From contig OY730171.1 in the NCBI GenBank assembly GCA_963422465.1, positions 2,356,001-2,420,000 on the forward strand: a stretch of DNA of 64,000 bases. The letters run 5' to 3'. Source of the stretch: Lichina pygmaea (Eukaryota > Ascomycota > Lichinomycetes > Lichinales > Lichinaceae). A program made the position numbers and the translations under genes. The notes below the pieces were generated by a model, which was not told where the DNA came from, ran no database searches, and saw only the letters and a program-made list of their open reading frames with translations. Below, piece by piece: positions 34,699 to 46,731 of the stretch; within the stretch, counting starts at the first letter, position 1; each line of letters opens with the position of its first letter.

Positions 34699-34875
34699 TT
34701 TTTATTTTTTATTTTTATTTGATTCTTACACTGGTAGTAGCTTTACAGCCATGCAGATCTTCTAGCTAATAGTGAACTTCTTCAGAAAACTTTTGAAGGG
34801 ATAAAAACTGAAGGCAGGGTGTGACTAGGGAATGTACCAAAAGGAATCTTGAAGTTTCTGGTAAGAGAAGAGAAT
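34699..34875 (-). other. Tad-2 3' untranslated region and tail
   Basis: Ends with GCATGGCTGTAAAGCTAC, then CAGTGTAAGAATCAAATAA and an A-rich run. The same block ends Tad-1 and the SINE. A short GCT-GTAA-AGC hairpin is possible. Confidence 0.75.
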
Positions 34876-37800
34876 CTAGGTATTGGATTGGGAATAGTGG
34901 AGTTTGAAAGCTAGATTAAACTGGTTTAGTCTTTTCAAAGACATAAACCAGTACAAGAACTTCTGTAGTAGCTCTGGGTTTGAAATAATAGTGGTGAAGT
35001 CTTGGGGATTAAAAGAGACTTGTTGTCTTTGTCTTGAATAAAGAGAGTATGAAGAGGTGATATGTTTTGCAGTTTCTTCTGCTTGGCCACACACACATAG
35101 TGGGGTAGGGAAGTCAGGAACTCCAGCTCTGAAAAGAAAACTTGCCAGACCAATTCTTCCAGTCCTGATTTGCAGTAGCAGACTTGCCTCAGCTTTCTGT
35201 AACTCTTTGTAGAGCTTCAGATTGTTTTTGTGTGGCTTTTGACAGAAAGTCTGCCAGCCTGGATAGCTTCTTCTTTTCTTCTCTTCCCATTGGTCTTCCC
35301 ACTCTTTAGTAAAGAGCTTTTGTAGTTCTTTCTTTGAACTAGCCTGGTTAGTAGTTATTTGACTTAACCAAGTGAATTTCCACTTAGGAGAGATAGTTGA
35401 GGATTCCTTTAAAGGTTTCTTCAAGAGAGAGGCATAGCTGGAAATAGTGGAAAAGATACTGTCAAGAAAGTATTTAAGAGGGGAGTTTTGAATAGAAGAA
35501 AGAAAACAGACAGTGCGAAATTTAAAGTATAGGTCTAGAGGTAGAAGAAAAAGCTCACTCTCTAATAGAAAAGAAGGAGTGGCTTTGAAAGCACCCCCAA
35601 TAAGTCTTAGGCATCTGTTTTGAAATGAAACAAGAGAAGAGATATTGGAGGATTTTCTTAGAGGGTTAAACCAGATCCCCACTGCATAGCTCAGTAGAGA
35701 TCTCAGTATAGCAGTGTACACCAGACGTGATGTGTGAACTGGAAAACCCCAAGTAGAATAGGAAGTTCTAGAAAGAGAAGAGAGTGCTTTCTGTGCTTTT
35801 TGAAGAATAATCCTCTGGTGTTTGTGCCAGTGGAGCTTTGCATCTAGGTACACTCCAAGTACTCGCACTTCTTCTTTTGGTTTGAGAATCACATTCCCCA
35901 GTCTGAGCTTGAGCTGAAGATTGTCTGATCTTCTTCTGGAAAAATGAAGTATTTCATATTTCTCAGGTGAGAAGACCATTCCATGTCTTGCAGTCCAGGA
36001 TAGACATTTGTGGTGTGTGTTCTTTAACTTCAGAAGGTTACTTTTCAAGGAGTGACCAAAAGCAAGCAGATTTGTATCATCTGCAAACCCCAGGGCAGAT
36101 ACACCAGAAGAGGGAGTATGCACAGTCTCATGCAATTCAGAAATGTAGAATAGAAAAAGAATAGAGGATAATGGAGAATCTTGAGGAACTCCACAATGAA
36201 TAGGAATAGAATAAGACTCAGAATCATCAAAGACAAGAGTGGTAGAGCGCTTATCACAGAAGGAGTAGATCCAGGAAGCTAGCCAGGCAGGTATTCCTTT
36301 TCTTTTCAGAATTTGCTGTAGTATCTTGGGGAGAACTCTGTCATAGGCTTCTGAGATATCCAGTGAGAGTAGGGATGCAACCATGCCTTCCTTCCAGACT
36401 TTTTCCACTTGGGAGGTTAGAAGGAAAAGTGCTGCTTCTGTGGATCTTCCTTTCCTAAAGCCCATCTGGATATCTGGCAATAGTCCAGCTTCTTCTGCTA
36501 TCTTGCTTAGTCTGGCTGCAGCAATAGCTTCCATCAGCTTGCCTGTTGTGTTTAGCAGAGCTATAGGGCGCCAGGCTTTAGCTTGATTGTAGGTTCCCTT
36601 GCCAGGTTTCCTCAAGCAGACTGTTTTTGCACTCTTAAATCTTTCAGGGAAGTACTCCAGTTTCCAGCATGTTGAAGTCAGAATAGCTAGAGCTTGGCAG
36701 AACCTAGGCCCCAGAGCTCTCAGAAATCCATTTGGCAGCTTATCTCTCCCTCCTGCTGTGAAAGGTTTCTTCTTGGCCAGAATTTGCTCCACTTCTTCAC
36801 ATGTTACCTCCTGGGAGAGCTGTATCTCAGAGATAGTCTGGGAGCTTTCTGAGCCTGGTTCTGGAACTAGAGCTTTTGGAAAGAACTGTTGTGAGAAGGC
36901 TTTAGTCTTTTCCTCAAAGGTTTTGGCTATTCCTTCTTGTGTTTCCAGGTCAGGAACCAGAGGAAGATCAGGAGTCTTGTTGGCTTTGGACTTTCCCCAC
37001 TTTGCAAGCTTCCAGAACTTTGAAGAGCTGGCCAGCTCATGGATTCGGTGTCTGAAAGTGTTCTGTTTTCCATCTCTGACTGTCTTTTTCTTGAGCTTAG
37101 TTGCTTGCTCAAGTTCCTCTTGACTTGCTTGTCTTTTTTGCACTTTTCTTCTTACTCTTCTTTCCTCTTTAACCTTGTTTTGGATCTCTTGATTCCACCA
37201 GGGAACTGAGTGGCCAGATTGCTTCTGGAGCTGTGTGGATTTGCTTGCTATTTCTTGGAGAAAGTTGTCAAGATACTCCAAGTACTCATCCACTTCATAT
37301 TTGTCTTGGAAGTGGAAGGGCAGGTGTAGCTTCTCACACTCTACTCTTGCAAGGTTTGAGTCCAGTGTTCTCCAGTTTCTTTCTGGTTTCCAGATTTTCC
37401 TTGGAGGATCCAGGTCCAGGCAGGTTAGTACAGGTCTGTGGTCAGACCTATGAAAGAACTGAAGAGCCACTTTAGAGAAAATCAGAGAGTTAGAAAGAGA
37501 AGAAGAAATAAAAGACAGATCAATAGAAGAACATGGTTTTTTAGAAAGAGATCTTGCTCTGGTTTTGATTTGATTTGATTTGATTCTTACACTGATTCGG
37601 CTGTTAAGCCATGCAGAACTTCTTGAAGGATTTTTGTCTCTGGTAGACTTGACTCGGGGACCTCACGCATTTACTGTACACCCTGTGGTTTGTAGTGCAT
37701 GTACTGTGGGAAAACCCCAAACTCTGTAGGGGAAATAGGAAAACCACAGTAATAAGGGTTTTGTGGATCTTGACAGATATTGGGTGAGCTATTTCTTGAG

Positions 37801-38569
37801 GGTTTTCATACATCTTGCAAGGAGTACATCTTAGACAAGTTCTATGAATCTCAGGGTTTTTGTGGCAGAATGTGGGGTGGGTCAGATTCAAACTGACAAC
37901 TAGTTTAGTCAGGTTCTCCAGGTCTGACACCACTAGTTCCGGGTCATAGGTGCCACGTAGTGGGAAACTCTCACCAGCTTCCCGCTACACCATGCCGCCC
38001 CATCTCGCTCTGGTAGGGGTGAAAGGTGCAATAGCTAAATCCAGATTTAAATCTTTCATTAGGTCTTGAAACTTGTTTGCAGTCTCAGAATACAGTCTTC
38101 TTTTCTTTGACCAGTCTGGGTGGTGAAGATTTGAGTCTGTGAGAAGAATATGTTGTCCTTGTTCTTGTAAAGCATTTTGGAGTAAACAGAGAAGAGCTTC
38201 TGATGCCTCTGTGTAGTTTTCTTGACTTGATGGGGTGAAGTAGAGATTATGTACCCAAAGAGAAGTAGAAGAGTTTTCCAAGTAGATTTCAAGAGAAACA
38301 AAGTCTTTATTCCAGAAGGTAGGATGAAGAGAAGAGAGTTTCAGATTTTTATTAATAAGAAAAAGTGTTCTGCCAATCTCTGAACAGTAGAAAGGAAGAA
38401 AGGAAGAGAAAACAGTTGAAGTGCTTGTTTCTAGGTGAGGGTTTTTCCAGAGCTCTTGAGGTGCAATAATGTCCACCTCTTGGAGAGCTGAGGTTGCTAG
38501 CAGTAGCTCTTGGACTGATTGGCTTTTTTGCACATTATACTGGAGAAGTGTCAGCTTTGTGTCTTTCAT
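34876..38569 (-). pseudogene. Tad-2 ORF2: endonuclease plus reverse transcriptase, interrupted by SINE 1
   Basis: Removing SINE 1 and one duplication leaves exactly 3243 nt (1081 codons), and I see no internal stop. The start ATG 38569 overlaps the ORF1 stop as ATGA. The endonuclease has QYNVQKS, HILLTDSNLHHPDW and SDHRPV (after the SINE). RT has GFRKGRSTEAALFLL, SLDISEAYDRV, GVPQDSPLSS (Asp for the usual Gly in QG) and FADDTNLLAF. The C-terminal motif CVCGQAEETAKHITSSY has Tyr for a likely last Cys; the copy at 29954-30357 has Cys there. Enzymatic activity is lost through the SINE. Confidence 0.92.
37563..38001 (-). mobile_element. SINE copy 1, tRNA-like head and LINE-like tail
   Basis: 439 bp with the duplication ATCTTGCTCTGG / ATCTCGCTCTGG (37551-37562, 38002-38013; one CG-to-TG difference). 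The minus-strand head starts GGGGCGGCATGGTGTAGCGG (box A-like) and has a T-arm-like hairpin at 37881-37897 followed by the acceptor-like CCACCCC. The 3' end has CAGTGTAAGAATCAAATC repeats. It splits the Tad-2 endonuclease region. Confidence 0.85.
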
Positions 38570-38804
38570 GCAGACATCTCAGCATCAAAGATCTTGAAGG
38601 AGTTAGCTGGTAGCTTTCCTCCAGAGTTGGCTGATCTTGAAGAAAGAATTTGCACTTCTGGGAGTGCACCTCTGAGTCTCTCTGAGTTTCTGCTTGGCTC
38701 AGCTGTTTTATGTTTTTTCCCCCCTGGTAGAGACTGAGAGAGAGGGAAAGACATAACTGGGGGGGGTTGTAGAGCTGGAACAGAGGTAGCTGTTGGGATC
38801 TCAT
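38566..38804 (-). pseudogene. Tad-2 ORF1, C-terminal part
   Basis: Continues in frame from 45370 (RPGKYE then IPTATSVPALQPPPV) across Gypsy-B copy 5. It ends FDAEMSA with TGA at 38566-38568, overlapping the ORF2 ATG by two bases in ATGA. A Pro/Ser-rich tail without a recognised domain. It is broken only by the insertions that I can see. Confidence 0.8.
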
Positions 38805-39434
38805 TGTTGCGGTCTGTACCGTACTGTCCTATCTGAGTATAGGATTAGGGCGAGAGGTGGAAGGCAGGTTGGTTCTCGCAGGAGAGGAGTGTCAAGGAGT
38901 GCGAAGGGGTTTGGTGGAACGTGGTGGTGGTGACACCTGATCAACAGCTTCATACAAAAGGATTGTATTGAAGTAGATCTAGTTGTCTGGATCACAACAT
39001 GAGTTGAAGATGATTGTTCCATAGGGGAACTATCGCCAGACTATATAGTGCTCAGTTTGTGAGTACAGTGAGCTCTGCTCACTTTGCTCACTCGGTGAGA
39101 TCGGTGAGCTCTGCTCACTTTGCTCATGGTTTATGCACACTGCGGCGAGCTGGGTGAGCTCTGCTCACTTTGCTCACTTTTCATACACACTGCAGCAAGC
39201 TGGGTGAGCTCTGCTCACTTTGCTCACTTTTCATGCACGCTGTGGCGAGCTGGGTGAGCTCTGCTCACTTTGCTCACTTGTTCGTGCATATGCATGCTGC
39301 GGCGAGCACCCCCTGGTTTGTCTTGCCAGTCACATGACTGGTTTCCGTGCCACACTGTCTGGTACTTCTGTCCAGTATCCTGTCTGCTGCTTTCTGTGAG
39401 TATATAAAGACTGTGTTCCTCCTGGGTTGTAACA
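38805..39434 (-). repeat. 3' LTR of Gypsy-B copy 5
   Basis: 630 bp, alpha U3, about five array units at 39060-39280. Antisense TATATAAAG at about 39401-39410. Confidence 0.95.
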
Positions 39435-39477
39435 CTATCCTCCTCTCCATCTTTCATTGTCTTGATGAAATCTGGTC

Positions 39478-39978
39478 ATGCCTCCAAAGTCACGTGCGAC
39501 TGTTAGCCAAACTCAGCTTGCTGCTCAAATCCGCGATCGGGGTTTTGTTTTGTGTACACCCTGCAACTTTTGTATTCTCCGTGGTTGTCCGTGCTTCCAG
39601 ATGCTGGGAGAAGATGATAAGTTGAAATGTGCTGTGTACACTCAGCATGGAAAGTCTTATGTCTCTGTGTCCTGGGAATCTCTGAACATGTCCCGGGACA
39701 ACCTCCATGAGGATGTGGCTGCTGACAAGGCAATACATGATGCACTCTTCAAACAACTTGCCACAGTGCAGGCTTGTCTGTCTCGGAAGCGAAAGGTGTT
39801 GGAGGGTGCCAAGGTCTGTGCGAGGCAGAAGCTTCAGTGCTTGGTGAAAGAGATAGAGTCAGATGGCGAGGATTTGACTTGATCAGTCATTGACACATCC
39901 CTCCTGCAGGCCGAGCTGTTCAGTCCTGCTCCTGCCGAAACTGTCGCAGAAGAAGCTGGCAGTTCACGAGGTTCTTGA
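39478..39978 (+). pseudogene. Gypsy-B antisense gene (copy 5)
   Basis: 501-nt frame from ATG 39478, open for 134 codons to TGA 39880-39882, where copy 1 reads CAA; then open to 39978. The first Cys triad is intact (CNFCILRGCPC). In the second, two Cys are now Tyr (KLKCAVYTQHGKSY). The coiled-coil region is well kept. It overlaps the pol end (39920-39978). Confidence 0.8.
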
Positions 39979-42900
39979 GTGGTTCCCAGGTATTTTCTGA
40001 GTCTGGGTATCCTTTCCACTTGACAAGGTATTGCTGACCTTTTCTAGCCAGGATCTGTTCAACTTCAAACTCTTGTTCTTCTTCAGGTTGATAATGGAAT
40101 GTTTCCTGCAAGGGTGTGCTCTGGTCGGCTGGTTCAATCATCAATATATGAAAGTTTGGATAGACTCTGGCATCCCTTGGTAGTCGTATCTTGACATTGA
40201 CTGGTCCTGTTTTTTCTTCGACTGAAAATAGTCCAACCTTGATGTTGTCAAGTTTCTTTGTTTTTGGTTTTTTTGTTTTCCAATTTCTTGTGAGGAGGTA
40301 GACTTTATCTCTCTTCTTTAGCTGAGGTGCTATTTTTGATTTCTTGTCCATTTGACATTACATTCTTTCTGAGGTCTCTTGAAGGTAGTGCCTCATCATC
40401 ATGTGTGTTTGTTGTAGAAGCTTGTCATGTTAGAGTGCTTTTTCCGTGTTTGGTGAAGCTCTGCTTGGTATCCCGATGTTCACATGTTGTCCAAAATTAG
40501 CAAAAAATAGTGATTCCTTTGTTGAGTCTGATCTATGCTGGTTGATTGCCAGCTATGCCACCAGTAATAACTGTACCCAATTGCTGTGGGTCTGGTTGAT
40601 GTAATACTGTAAGTAAGTCTCCAGGACTTGGTTTGCTCACTCTGTCTGGCTGTCAGTTTGTGGGTGATAGGCCGTAGATATTTTGGGTTTTGTTCCCATG
40701 GCTGCACTGATTATCTTCCAGTAGTTGGATGTGAAGAGTTTGTCTCTGTCTGTAATAATCGTGATCAGAACTCCGTGGTCTCTGACCAATCTGTCCAGTA
40801 AGAGGTATCCCAACTGTTCTGCTGTGTGGGTCTCCTTGAATGGTACTGCTATTAGATATTTTGTGAATCTGTCCACTATCACCATAATCAAGTTGTAGGT
40901 GATTCCTGTGACTGGGTCTTTGGACTTGGGTAGCTTTGTGATAAAGTCTATTGACACGTCTTCCCATAGACCTCTCGGTATCGTGTTCAGGTGTCCTTCT
41001 CCGTATAGCTTATGTCTTCCATGTTTGTTTTTCTTGCATAGTAGACACTTGCTGATGTAGTTTGTGACATGTTGTTGGAGGTTAATAACATTGTTCCCTG
41101 CCTGTTGGATAAGGTCTGTAGTCTTGGAGATTCCTGGGTGACCATGTGCTGGATTATCGTGGTAGTTCCTTATTAGTTCTTCAGTGTCTTCTGCCGTGAG
41201 CTTGTTGATCTGTGGTTGAGGCACCAGGTTTCCTTGCTAGTCCTGCTGTAAGATTGTTCCTTGGTGTTCATCATCTTCCATGTAGTCTTTTCATCAGCTT
41301 AGTGCATCTGCTCTCCTATTGTCTTGTCCAGGGGTGTACAAGATCTTGAACTTGTGTTGCCCTAGGAGTTCAGCCCATCTGACTTGCTGTCTGTTCAGCT
41401 TCTTGGTTGTCGTGAACATTGTCAGATTCTTGTGGTCTGTGAGAACAGTGAGTTCAGAACTGCTTTCCACGTACACTCTCCAGTGTTTGAGTGCGTTGAC
41501 AACTGCCAGTAGCTTTTTGTTGTGGATATCATAGTTTTGTTCTGCTTGTGTTATTTTTTGTGAGTAGTAGGCAACTGGGTGCCACTTGCTGTCTGCCTGT
41601 TGGCATAGACATGCTCCCACTACCTGATCTGAAGTGTCTGTCTTGATTTGTGTCAGTTGGCCTGTCTTGAAGTTGAGGAGAACTGGTTTCTTGGCGCAAG
41701 TGTTCTTGAGCTGTTGAAATACTTTTTGTTGTCTCTCCATCCACCAGTACTCCATGTCCTTCTCCGTGAGTTCTGTCAGTGGTGTTGCTATCTGTGAGTA
41801 GTTCTTTATGAACTGTCAGTTGAAGTTGGCAAATCCTAGGAAGGCTTGTACTTCCTTAACTGACATCAGTGTTAGCCATTGCTGAATCACTTTGATTTTC
41901 TCAGGGTCAATCTTGATCTCTTTAATTCCCATAATGTATCCAAGAAATTCAACTTCCAGTTTGTTGAACTCGCATTTCTTCAGGTTGAGCTTGAGCCCTG
42001 CCTGTTGTAGGCATCGTAGAACATCCTTCACATGTTTGGTATGTTCCTGTTGCGTGTTCAAGTAGACAAGAATGTCATCCAGGTAGATGATAGCTGTTTG
42101 GTCCAGGTGTGCTCTGATGATGTTATTGATCAATGCTTGACATGTTGCTGGTGTGTTTGTGAGTCCGAATAGCATAACCAGATACTTGTAGTGTCTGTAT
42201 CAGGTTCTGAAGGCTACCTTCCATTCTTCTCCTTCTTTCATGCGTATCAGGTTGTATGCTCCTTTCAAGTCCAGCTTGGTAAAGATTGTAGCTTGGCTGA
42301 TCCTGTCTTGCAATTTGTTCGCATTTGGCAACAGATATCAGTTCTTGATGGTAATGTTGTTGAGTTTCCTGTAATCCACACAAAGTTGAAGACTTCTGTC
42401 TTTCTTTGGCGCAAATAGTATCGGGTATCCTGCTGGTGATTGAGATTCTTGAATGAAACTCTTTTTCAGGTTTTCCTCCAGGTACTCGCGAAGTACTTGG
42501 AGCTCTTTCTCTGATAACTGGTAAATTGGTCCAAATCCTGGCTCTGTCCCTGGTTGCAACTTGATCTCATGATCCCAAGGTTGGTGCTTAGGCAACACTG
42601 CTGTTGTTGTCTCTTCCTGAAAGAGGTTATCATACCCAGGCCAGTACTCTTCAGGGATCTCCAGAGGGTTAACAACTTCCTCTCTCTTCATCTCTGACTG
42701 TTTGGCCACCTGGTTCCAGGGTGTGCCTGTTGAGGCAGACCTCTTCTCTTGAGAGTTGTCCTTTCTGTCAGTGAGGTTCCACTGAGGACTTCTCCCCTCA
42801 TCTGTCCACACCTTCTGCGGCTGGTAACAGGTCCGAGCTGTGTTGTTAGTGCAGTTCCTAAACGTGAGTACTCCTGTCTTCCAGTTAACAACTGGGTTGT

Positions 42901-43219
42901 GCTTCTTTAGCCAAGGCATCTCCAAATAGATATCCTGAGTGGCCAACTCAACAATATTAAGGTGGATCCTTTCAGCATAGTGTCTGGTAACTATTTCCAT
43001 TGGCTGCGTCTTATGGCAGACTAGCTCTGTCTGTCTATTTGCCATCATGAGCTGATAGGGCTGCTGCTTGCGTCTCCTTCCAGTGCTGAGGGTATCGTAA
43101 AGTTGTCTCAAGATGTAGTTTCCACTGGCTCCAGAGTCAACAAGTGTGTATGTCTGTACTGGCGTGTTGGCTTGTAGTGACACAGGCAATCACAGGTGCT
43201 TTGCGTTGCTAGGGGTTAT
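39920..43219 (-). pseudogene. Gypsy-B copy 5 pol
   Basis: 3300-nt frame. The start reads ATA (43217-43219) where ATG is expected, and HL is followed by TGA. From 43189 to 42338 the frame is open for 283 codons and covers protease (LVDSGASGNY) and the first RT part. RT YLDD is intact (about 42090). RNase H is at about 41300-41750, integrase at 40480-41224 (zinc region CLLCKKNKHGRH, then MDF-like DFITKLP and TDRDKLF), chromodomain at about 39980-40060. Several stops elsewhere. Confidence 0.9.
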
Positions 43220-43257
43220 GTTGTTGAGCTCCTGATGTCACCCCTTGATAAGGGAGT

Positions 43258-44757
43258 TCAGTCTTTTTCTGATTGAAGTATCTTTCCACTGACTGGGTAA
43301 TGGGTCCAGCCATTCCCATCAGTTCTGAGAAATCTGTTCATGAATTTGTCTTGCTGATGCTTGTCACATCCAGGCTTGAGGCAGTACTGCCAATTGTTGA
43401 TGTAGCAGTTGTGGTTGTTGCCTTGCTGCAGGAACATGAGGTGTTTGTACCAGTCATGTGTGTGCCCAGGAAATGCGGTGTGTTGGTGTTTGTCCCAAAG
43501 GTGGATCTCACACACATCCTTCTCGCAATTGACCTAATGCTTGTGGCAGGTGGTGTGGTAGGGTGAATGTTCTCCGTACCTTCGTAGTTGTTTGTGGTAG
43601 GTGCAGTAGTGCTTTGTGCAAAACCTCCACTGTAGTTCACCGTGCTGTAGATTTCGTGGGTCCATGCTGTAAGCATAGCTTCCTTGTGGTATTTCTTCTT
43701 TGATAGACACAGGTTTGTCTCAGTCCCTATCAGAGGTGGTTAAGGGCTCCTGTCTCTTGTCCTGACCTGTCTGTTCTGGTAGGTCCTTGCCTCCTGATGT
43801 TGCCAGTTGGTGGGCTGCTTCCAATGTCTGATTGTAGTTGTCCTATTGTTCAAGAGATTGCTGAGCCTCTCCTGGTGGGTTCTCTGGCTTGATGACATTC
43901 CAGTCTCCGTCAAGTGTATTAAGTTGCTGTCAGTGCACCTTGTTCTTTGAACAACAGTCTTTCGCCTTGTGGCCTAGCTTACCACAGGCATAGCACTTCA
44001 GTACTTTCCCCTTTTTGTTGTTCCTTCCCTTCGTGAACTTTCTCTTGTGGTGGACTGCATCCAGTTCCATGGGTGCATAGCCATATAGGTCATGTGGTGG
44101 TGCCTTGTTAGGTGGCTTGTAGTGGTTGCTCACATACCATGTGGGGTGGCTGTATCCTCTGTTGTGGTGTTTCTCCATCACTCGCTTGAATAGTTTGTCA
44201 TCAATGTCAATTGCTTGTGCGATGAGTTCATCCAGTGTGTTGACCACTCATCTGTCAAAGATGATTTCATCCTTCATGTTTTCCTTGAGTCCACATCAGT
44301 ACATAACCATCAGGGTGTTGTTGTCCCAGTCAGTCAGTACTGAGTATTGTTTGAACTGCGTGGTGTACTCTGCGGCTGAGTGTCATTGTTTGATGTGCTG
44401 GATCATTTGTATAGCCACTTTATCTTTGTTAGATAGTCCAAGGATCCTTTTGATCTTGTCCTTGAATCGCATTCATTTTGTCATCCATTCTGTTGTGCTG
44501 TTGTGGTCTCTGTTTCCTGAGAGATGTTTGTTGACGTAGGGCTTGATCTATCAATAAGCATTGCCTCTCATGTAAGTGGTTGCGAAGAGGGGCCACTTGT
44601 CCTTAGGCAGCTTCATCTCTGGTTGGAATTGAAAGTAGACTTGGAGTTGCATAAGCCAGTCGTCAACCTTGTTTCTTTCACTGTAGAACAGGTCTGGCTT
44701 GGCAATGCTAATCTTTCTATCTGGGAAGTTGGGGTTAGTTGCTCCTGAGGTACTCAT
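43258..44757 (-). pseudogene. Gypsy-B copy 5 gag
   Basis: 1500 nt from ATG 44757 to TGA 43258-43260. Capsid motif (DLFYSERNKVDDWLMQLQVY), knuckle CYACGKLGHKAKDC (about 43950-43995), Cys/His tail with W-X2-C-X4-C-X2-H units. Stops at codon 69 and at a few other places. Confidence 0.9.
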
Positions 44758-44775
44758 CCTTGAGGGTCTTCAAAG

Positions 44776-45369
44776 TGTTGCGGTCTGTACTGTACTGTCC
44801 TATCTGAGTATAGGATTAGGGTGAGAGGTGGAAGGCGGGTTGGTTCTCACAGGAGAGGAGTGTCAAGGAGTGTGAAGGGGTTTGGTGGAATGTGGTGGTG
44901 GTGACACCTGATCAACAGCTTCATACAAAAGGATTGTATTGAAGTAGATCTAGTTGTCTGGATCACAACATAAGTTGAAGATGATTGTTCCATAGGGGAA
45001 CTATCGCCAGACTATATAGTGCTCAGTTCGTGAGCACAGTGAGCTCTGCTCACTTTGCTCACAGTTTATGCACACTGCGGCAAGCTGGGTGAGCTCTGCT
45101 CACTTTGCTCACTTTTCATGCATGCTGCGGTGAGCTGGGTGAGCTCTGCTCACTTTGCTCACTTTTCATGCACGCTGTGGTGAGCTGGGTGAGCTCTGCT
45201 CACTTTGCTCACTTGTTCATGCATATGCATGCTGCGGTGAGCACCCCCTGGTTTGTCTCGCCGGTCACGTGACTGGTTCCCGTGCCACACTGTCTGGTAC
45301 TTCTGTCCAGTATCCTGTCTGCTGCTTTCTGTGAGTATATAAAGACTGTGTTCCTTCTGGGTCGTAACA
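44776..45369 (-). repeat. 5' LTR of Gypsy-B copy 5
   Basis: 594 bp, alpha U3 array at about 45030-45215. The primer-binding region lies left of it at 44766-44773 (minus strand TTGAAGAC). Confidence 0.95.
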
Positions 45370-45762
45370 CTCATATTTTCCTGGGCGTGTGTTCCATGCT
45401 TCTCTTGCCTTCTTGGCTGCTTCCTGGCGTACTGGACAGACACTAGCCCAGGCTGGGTGAGCTCCTCTGCAGTTGCTGTATTTTGGCTTGAGAAGCTGTT
45501 CAGGAACTTGGCAGGCTCTCCTTTCATGCTGGCCTCCACAGGCACCACACACAGCTTTGTTCTTGCAGAAGTGTGCTTGGTGCCTATAGCCAAAGCACTT
45601 GAAATATTGTGCAATAACTGTGTCTGCCAGAAAAGGTTCTGCTTCATGCATCCTGTGCCCCAGCACTAGCCCACTCTCAATCAAAAGATTGGCTTGTTCA
45701 GGGGTAGCCAGATCCAGGTGGAGAGAGGTAACTGGCTTCTTTTGAGCTATAGCCTTCTTAGA
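45370..45762 (-). pseudogene. Tad-2 ORF1, central part with CCHC knuckles
   Basis: The minus strand reads TSLHLDLATPEQANLLIESG, then three zinc-knuckle blocks: YFKCFGYRHQAHFC (first Cys context altered), CGACGGQHERRAC and YSNCRGAHPAWASVC (Tyr for a likely Cys). This matches Tad-1 ORF1 in order. Copy 5 cuts it on the left, copy 6 on the right; the N-terminus lies outside the window. Confidence 0.85.
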
Positions 45763-46435
45763 TGTTGTGGTCTGTACTGTACTGTCCTATCCGAGTATAG
45801 GATTAGGGCGAGAGGTGGAAGGTGGGTTGGTTCTCGCAGGAGAGGAGTGTCAAGGAGTGCGAAGGGGTTTGGTGGAACATGGTGGTGGTGACACCTGATC
45901 AATAGCTTTGTACAAAGGATTGTATTGAAGTACATCTAGTTGTCTGGATCACAACATGAGTTGAAGATGATCATTCTATAAGGGAACTATCACCGGACTA
46001 TATAGTGCTCAGTTTGTGAGCACAGTGAGCTCTGCTCACTTTGCTCACTCAGTGAGATCAGTGAGCTCTGCTCACTTTGCTCACAGTTCATGCATGCTGT
46101 GGTGAGCTGGGTGAGCTCTGCTCACTTTGCTCACTTGTTCATGCATGCTGCGGTGAGCTGGGTGAGCTCTGCTCACTTTGCTCACTTGTTCATGCACACT
46201 GCAGCAAGCTGGGTGAGCTCTGCTCACTTTGCTCACTGTTCATGCACGCTGCGGCAAGCTGGGTGAGCTCTGCTCACTTTGCTCACGCATATGCATACTG
46301 CGGCAAGCACCCCCTGGTCAGTCTCACCAGTCATGTGACTGGTTCCCGTGTCACACTGTCTGGTACTTCTGTCCAGTATCCTGTCTGCTGCTTCCTGTCA
46401 GTATATAAAGACTGTGTTCCTCCTGGGTCGTAACA
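45763..46435 (-). repeat. 3' LTR of Gypsy-B copy 6
   Basis: 673 bp, the longest alpha LTR here, with about six array units at 46020-46290. Confidence 0.95.
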
Positions 46436-46478
46436 CTATCCTCCTCTCCATCTTTCATCATCTTGATGAAATCTGGTC

Positions 46479-46731
46479 ATGCCTCCAAAGTCACGTGCGA
46501 CTGTTAGCCGAACTCAGCTTGCTGCTCAAATCTGCGATCAGAGTTTTGTTTCATGTACACCCTGCAACTTTTGTGTTCTCCGTGGTCATCTGTGCTTCCA
46601 GATGCTGGGAGAAGACAATAAGTTGAAATGTGCTGTGTGCACTTGGCGTGGAAGGTCTTGTGTCTCTGTGTCCTGGAAATCTCTGAACATGTCCCAGAAC
46701 AACCTCTGTGAGGATGTGGCCACTGACAAGG
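46479..46731 (+). pseudogene. Gypsy-B antisense gene (copy 6), N-terminal part
   Basis: ATG 46479 opens the frame. All six cysteines are present (CNFCVLRGHLC, then CAVCTWRGRSC) with C-X2-C-X6-C-X11-C-X2-C-X6-C spacing. Gypsy-A copy 3 cuts it after codon 84; it resumes at 59454. Confidence 0.8.

Larger units (their letters stand above)
38805..45369 (-). mobile_element. Gypsy-B copy 5, full-length
   Basis: 6565-bp element, TSD CTCAT at 38800-38804 and 45370-45374. LTRs are 630 and 594 bp, differing in array length. It contains gag, pol and the antisense gene, and is inserted in Tad-2 ORF1. Confidence 0.96.
34699..45762 (-). mobile_element. Tad-2, Tad-like LINE, split by Gypsy-B copies 5 and 6
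   Basis: Minus-strand LINE with its 3' A-rich tail at 34699-34720 inside RT of Gypsy-A copy 2. Visible parts are 34699-38804 (3' region, ORF2, end of ORF1; SINE 1 inside) and 45370-45762 (middle of ORF1). The 5' end lies beyond the window, past copy 6. Its ORF2 is the least damaged long frame in the window. Confidence 0.92.

Noticed and set aside
37563-38001. A functional tRNA gene in the SINE head
   Set aside because: Acceptor and T-arm pairing are good, but the distance between box A and box B is too long for a tRNA, and the sequence continues into a LINE-type tail with target duplications.
45457-45669. A plus-strand 70-codon frame between two LTRs (possible host gene)
   Set aside because: The opposite strand reads a clear Tad-2 ORF1 zinc-knuckle region, so this is a shadow frame.
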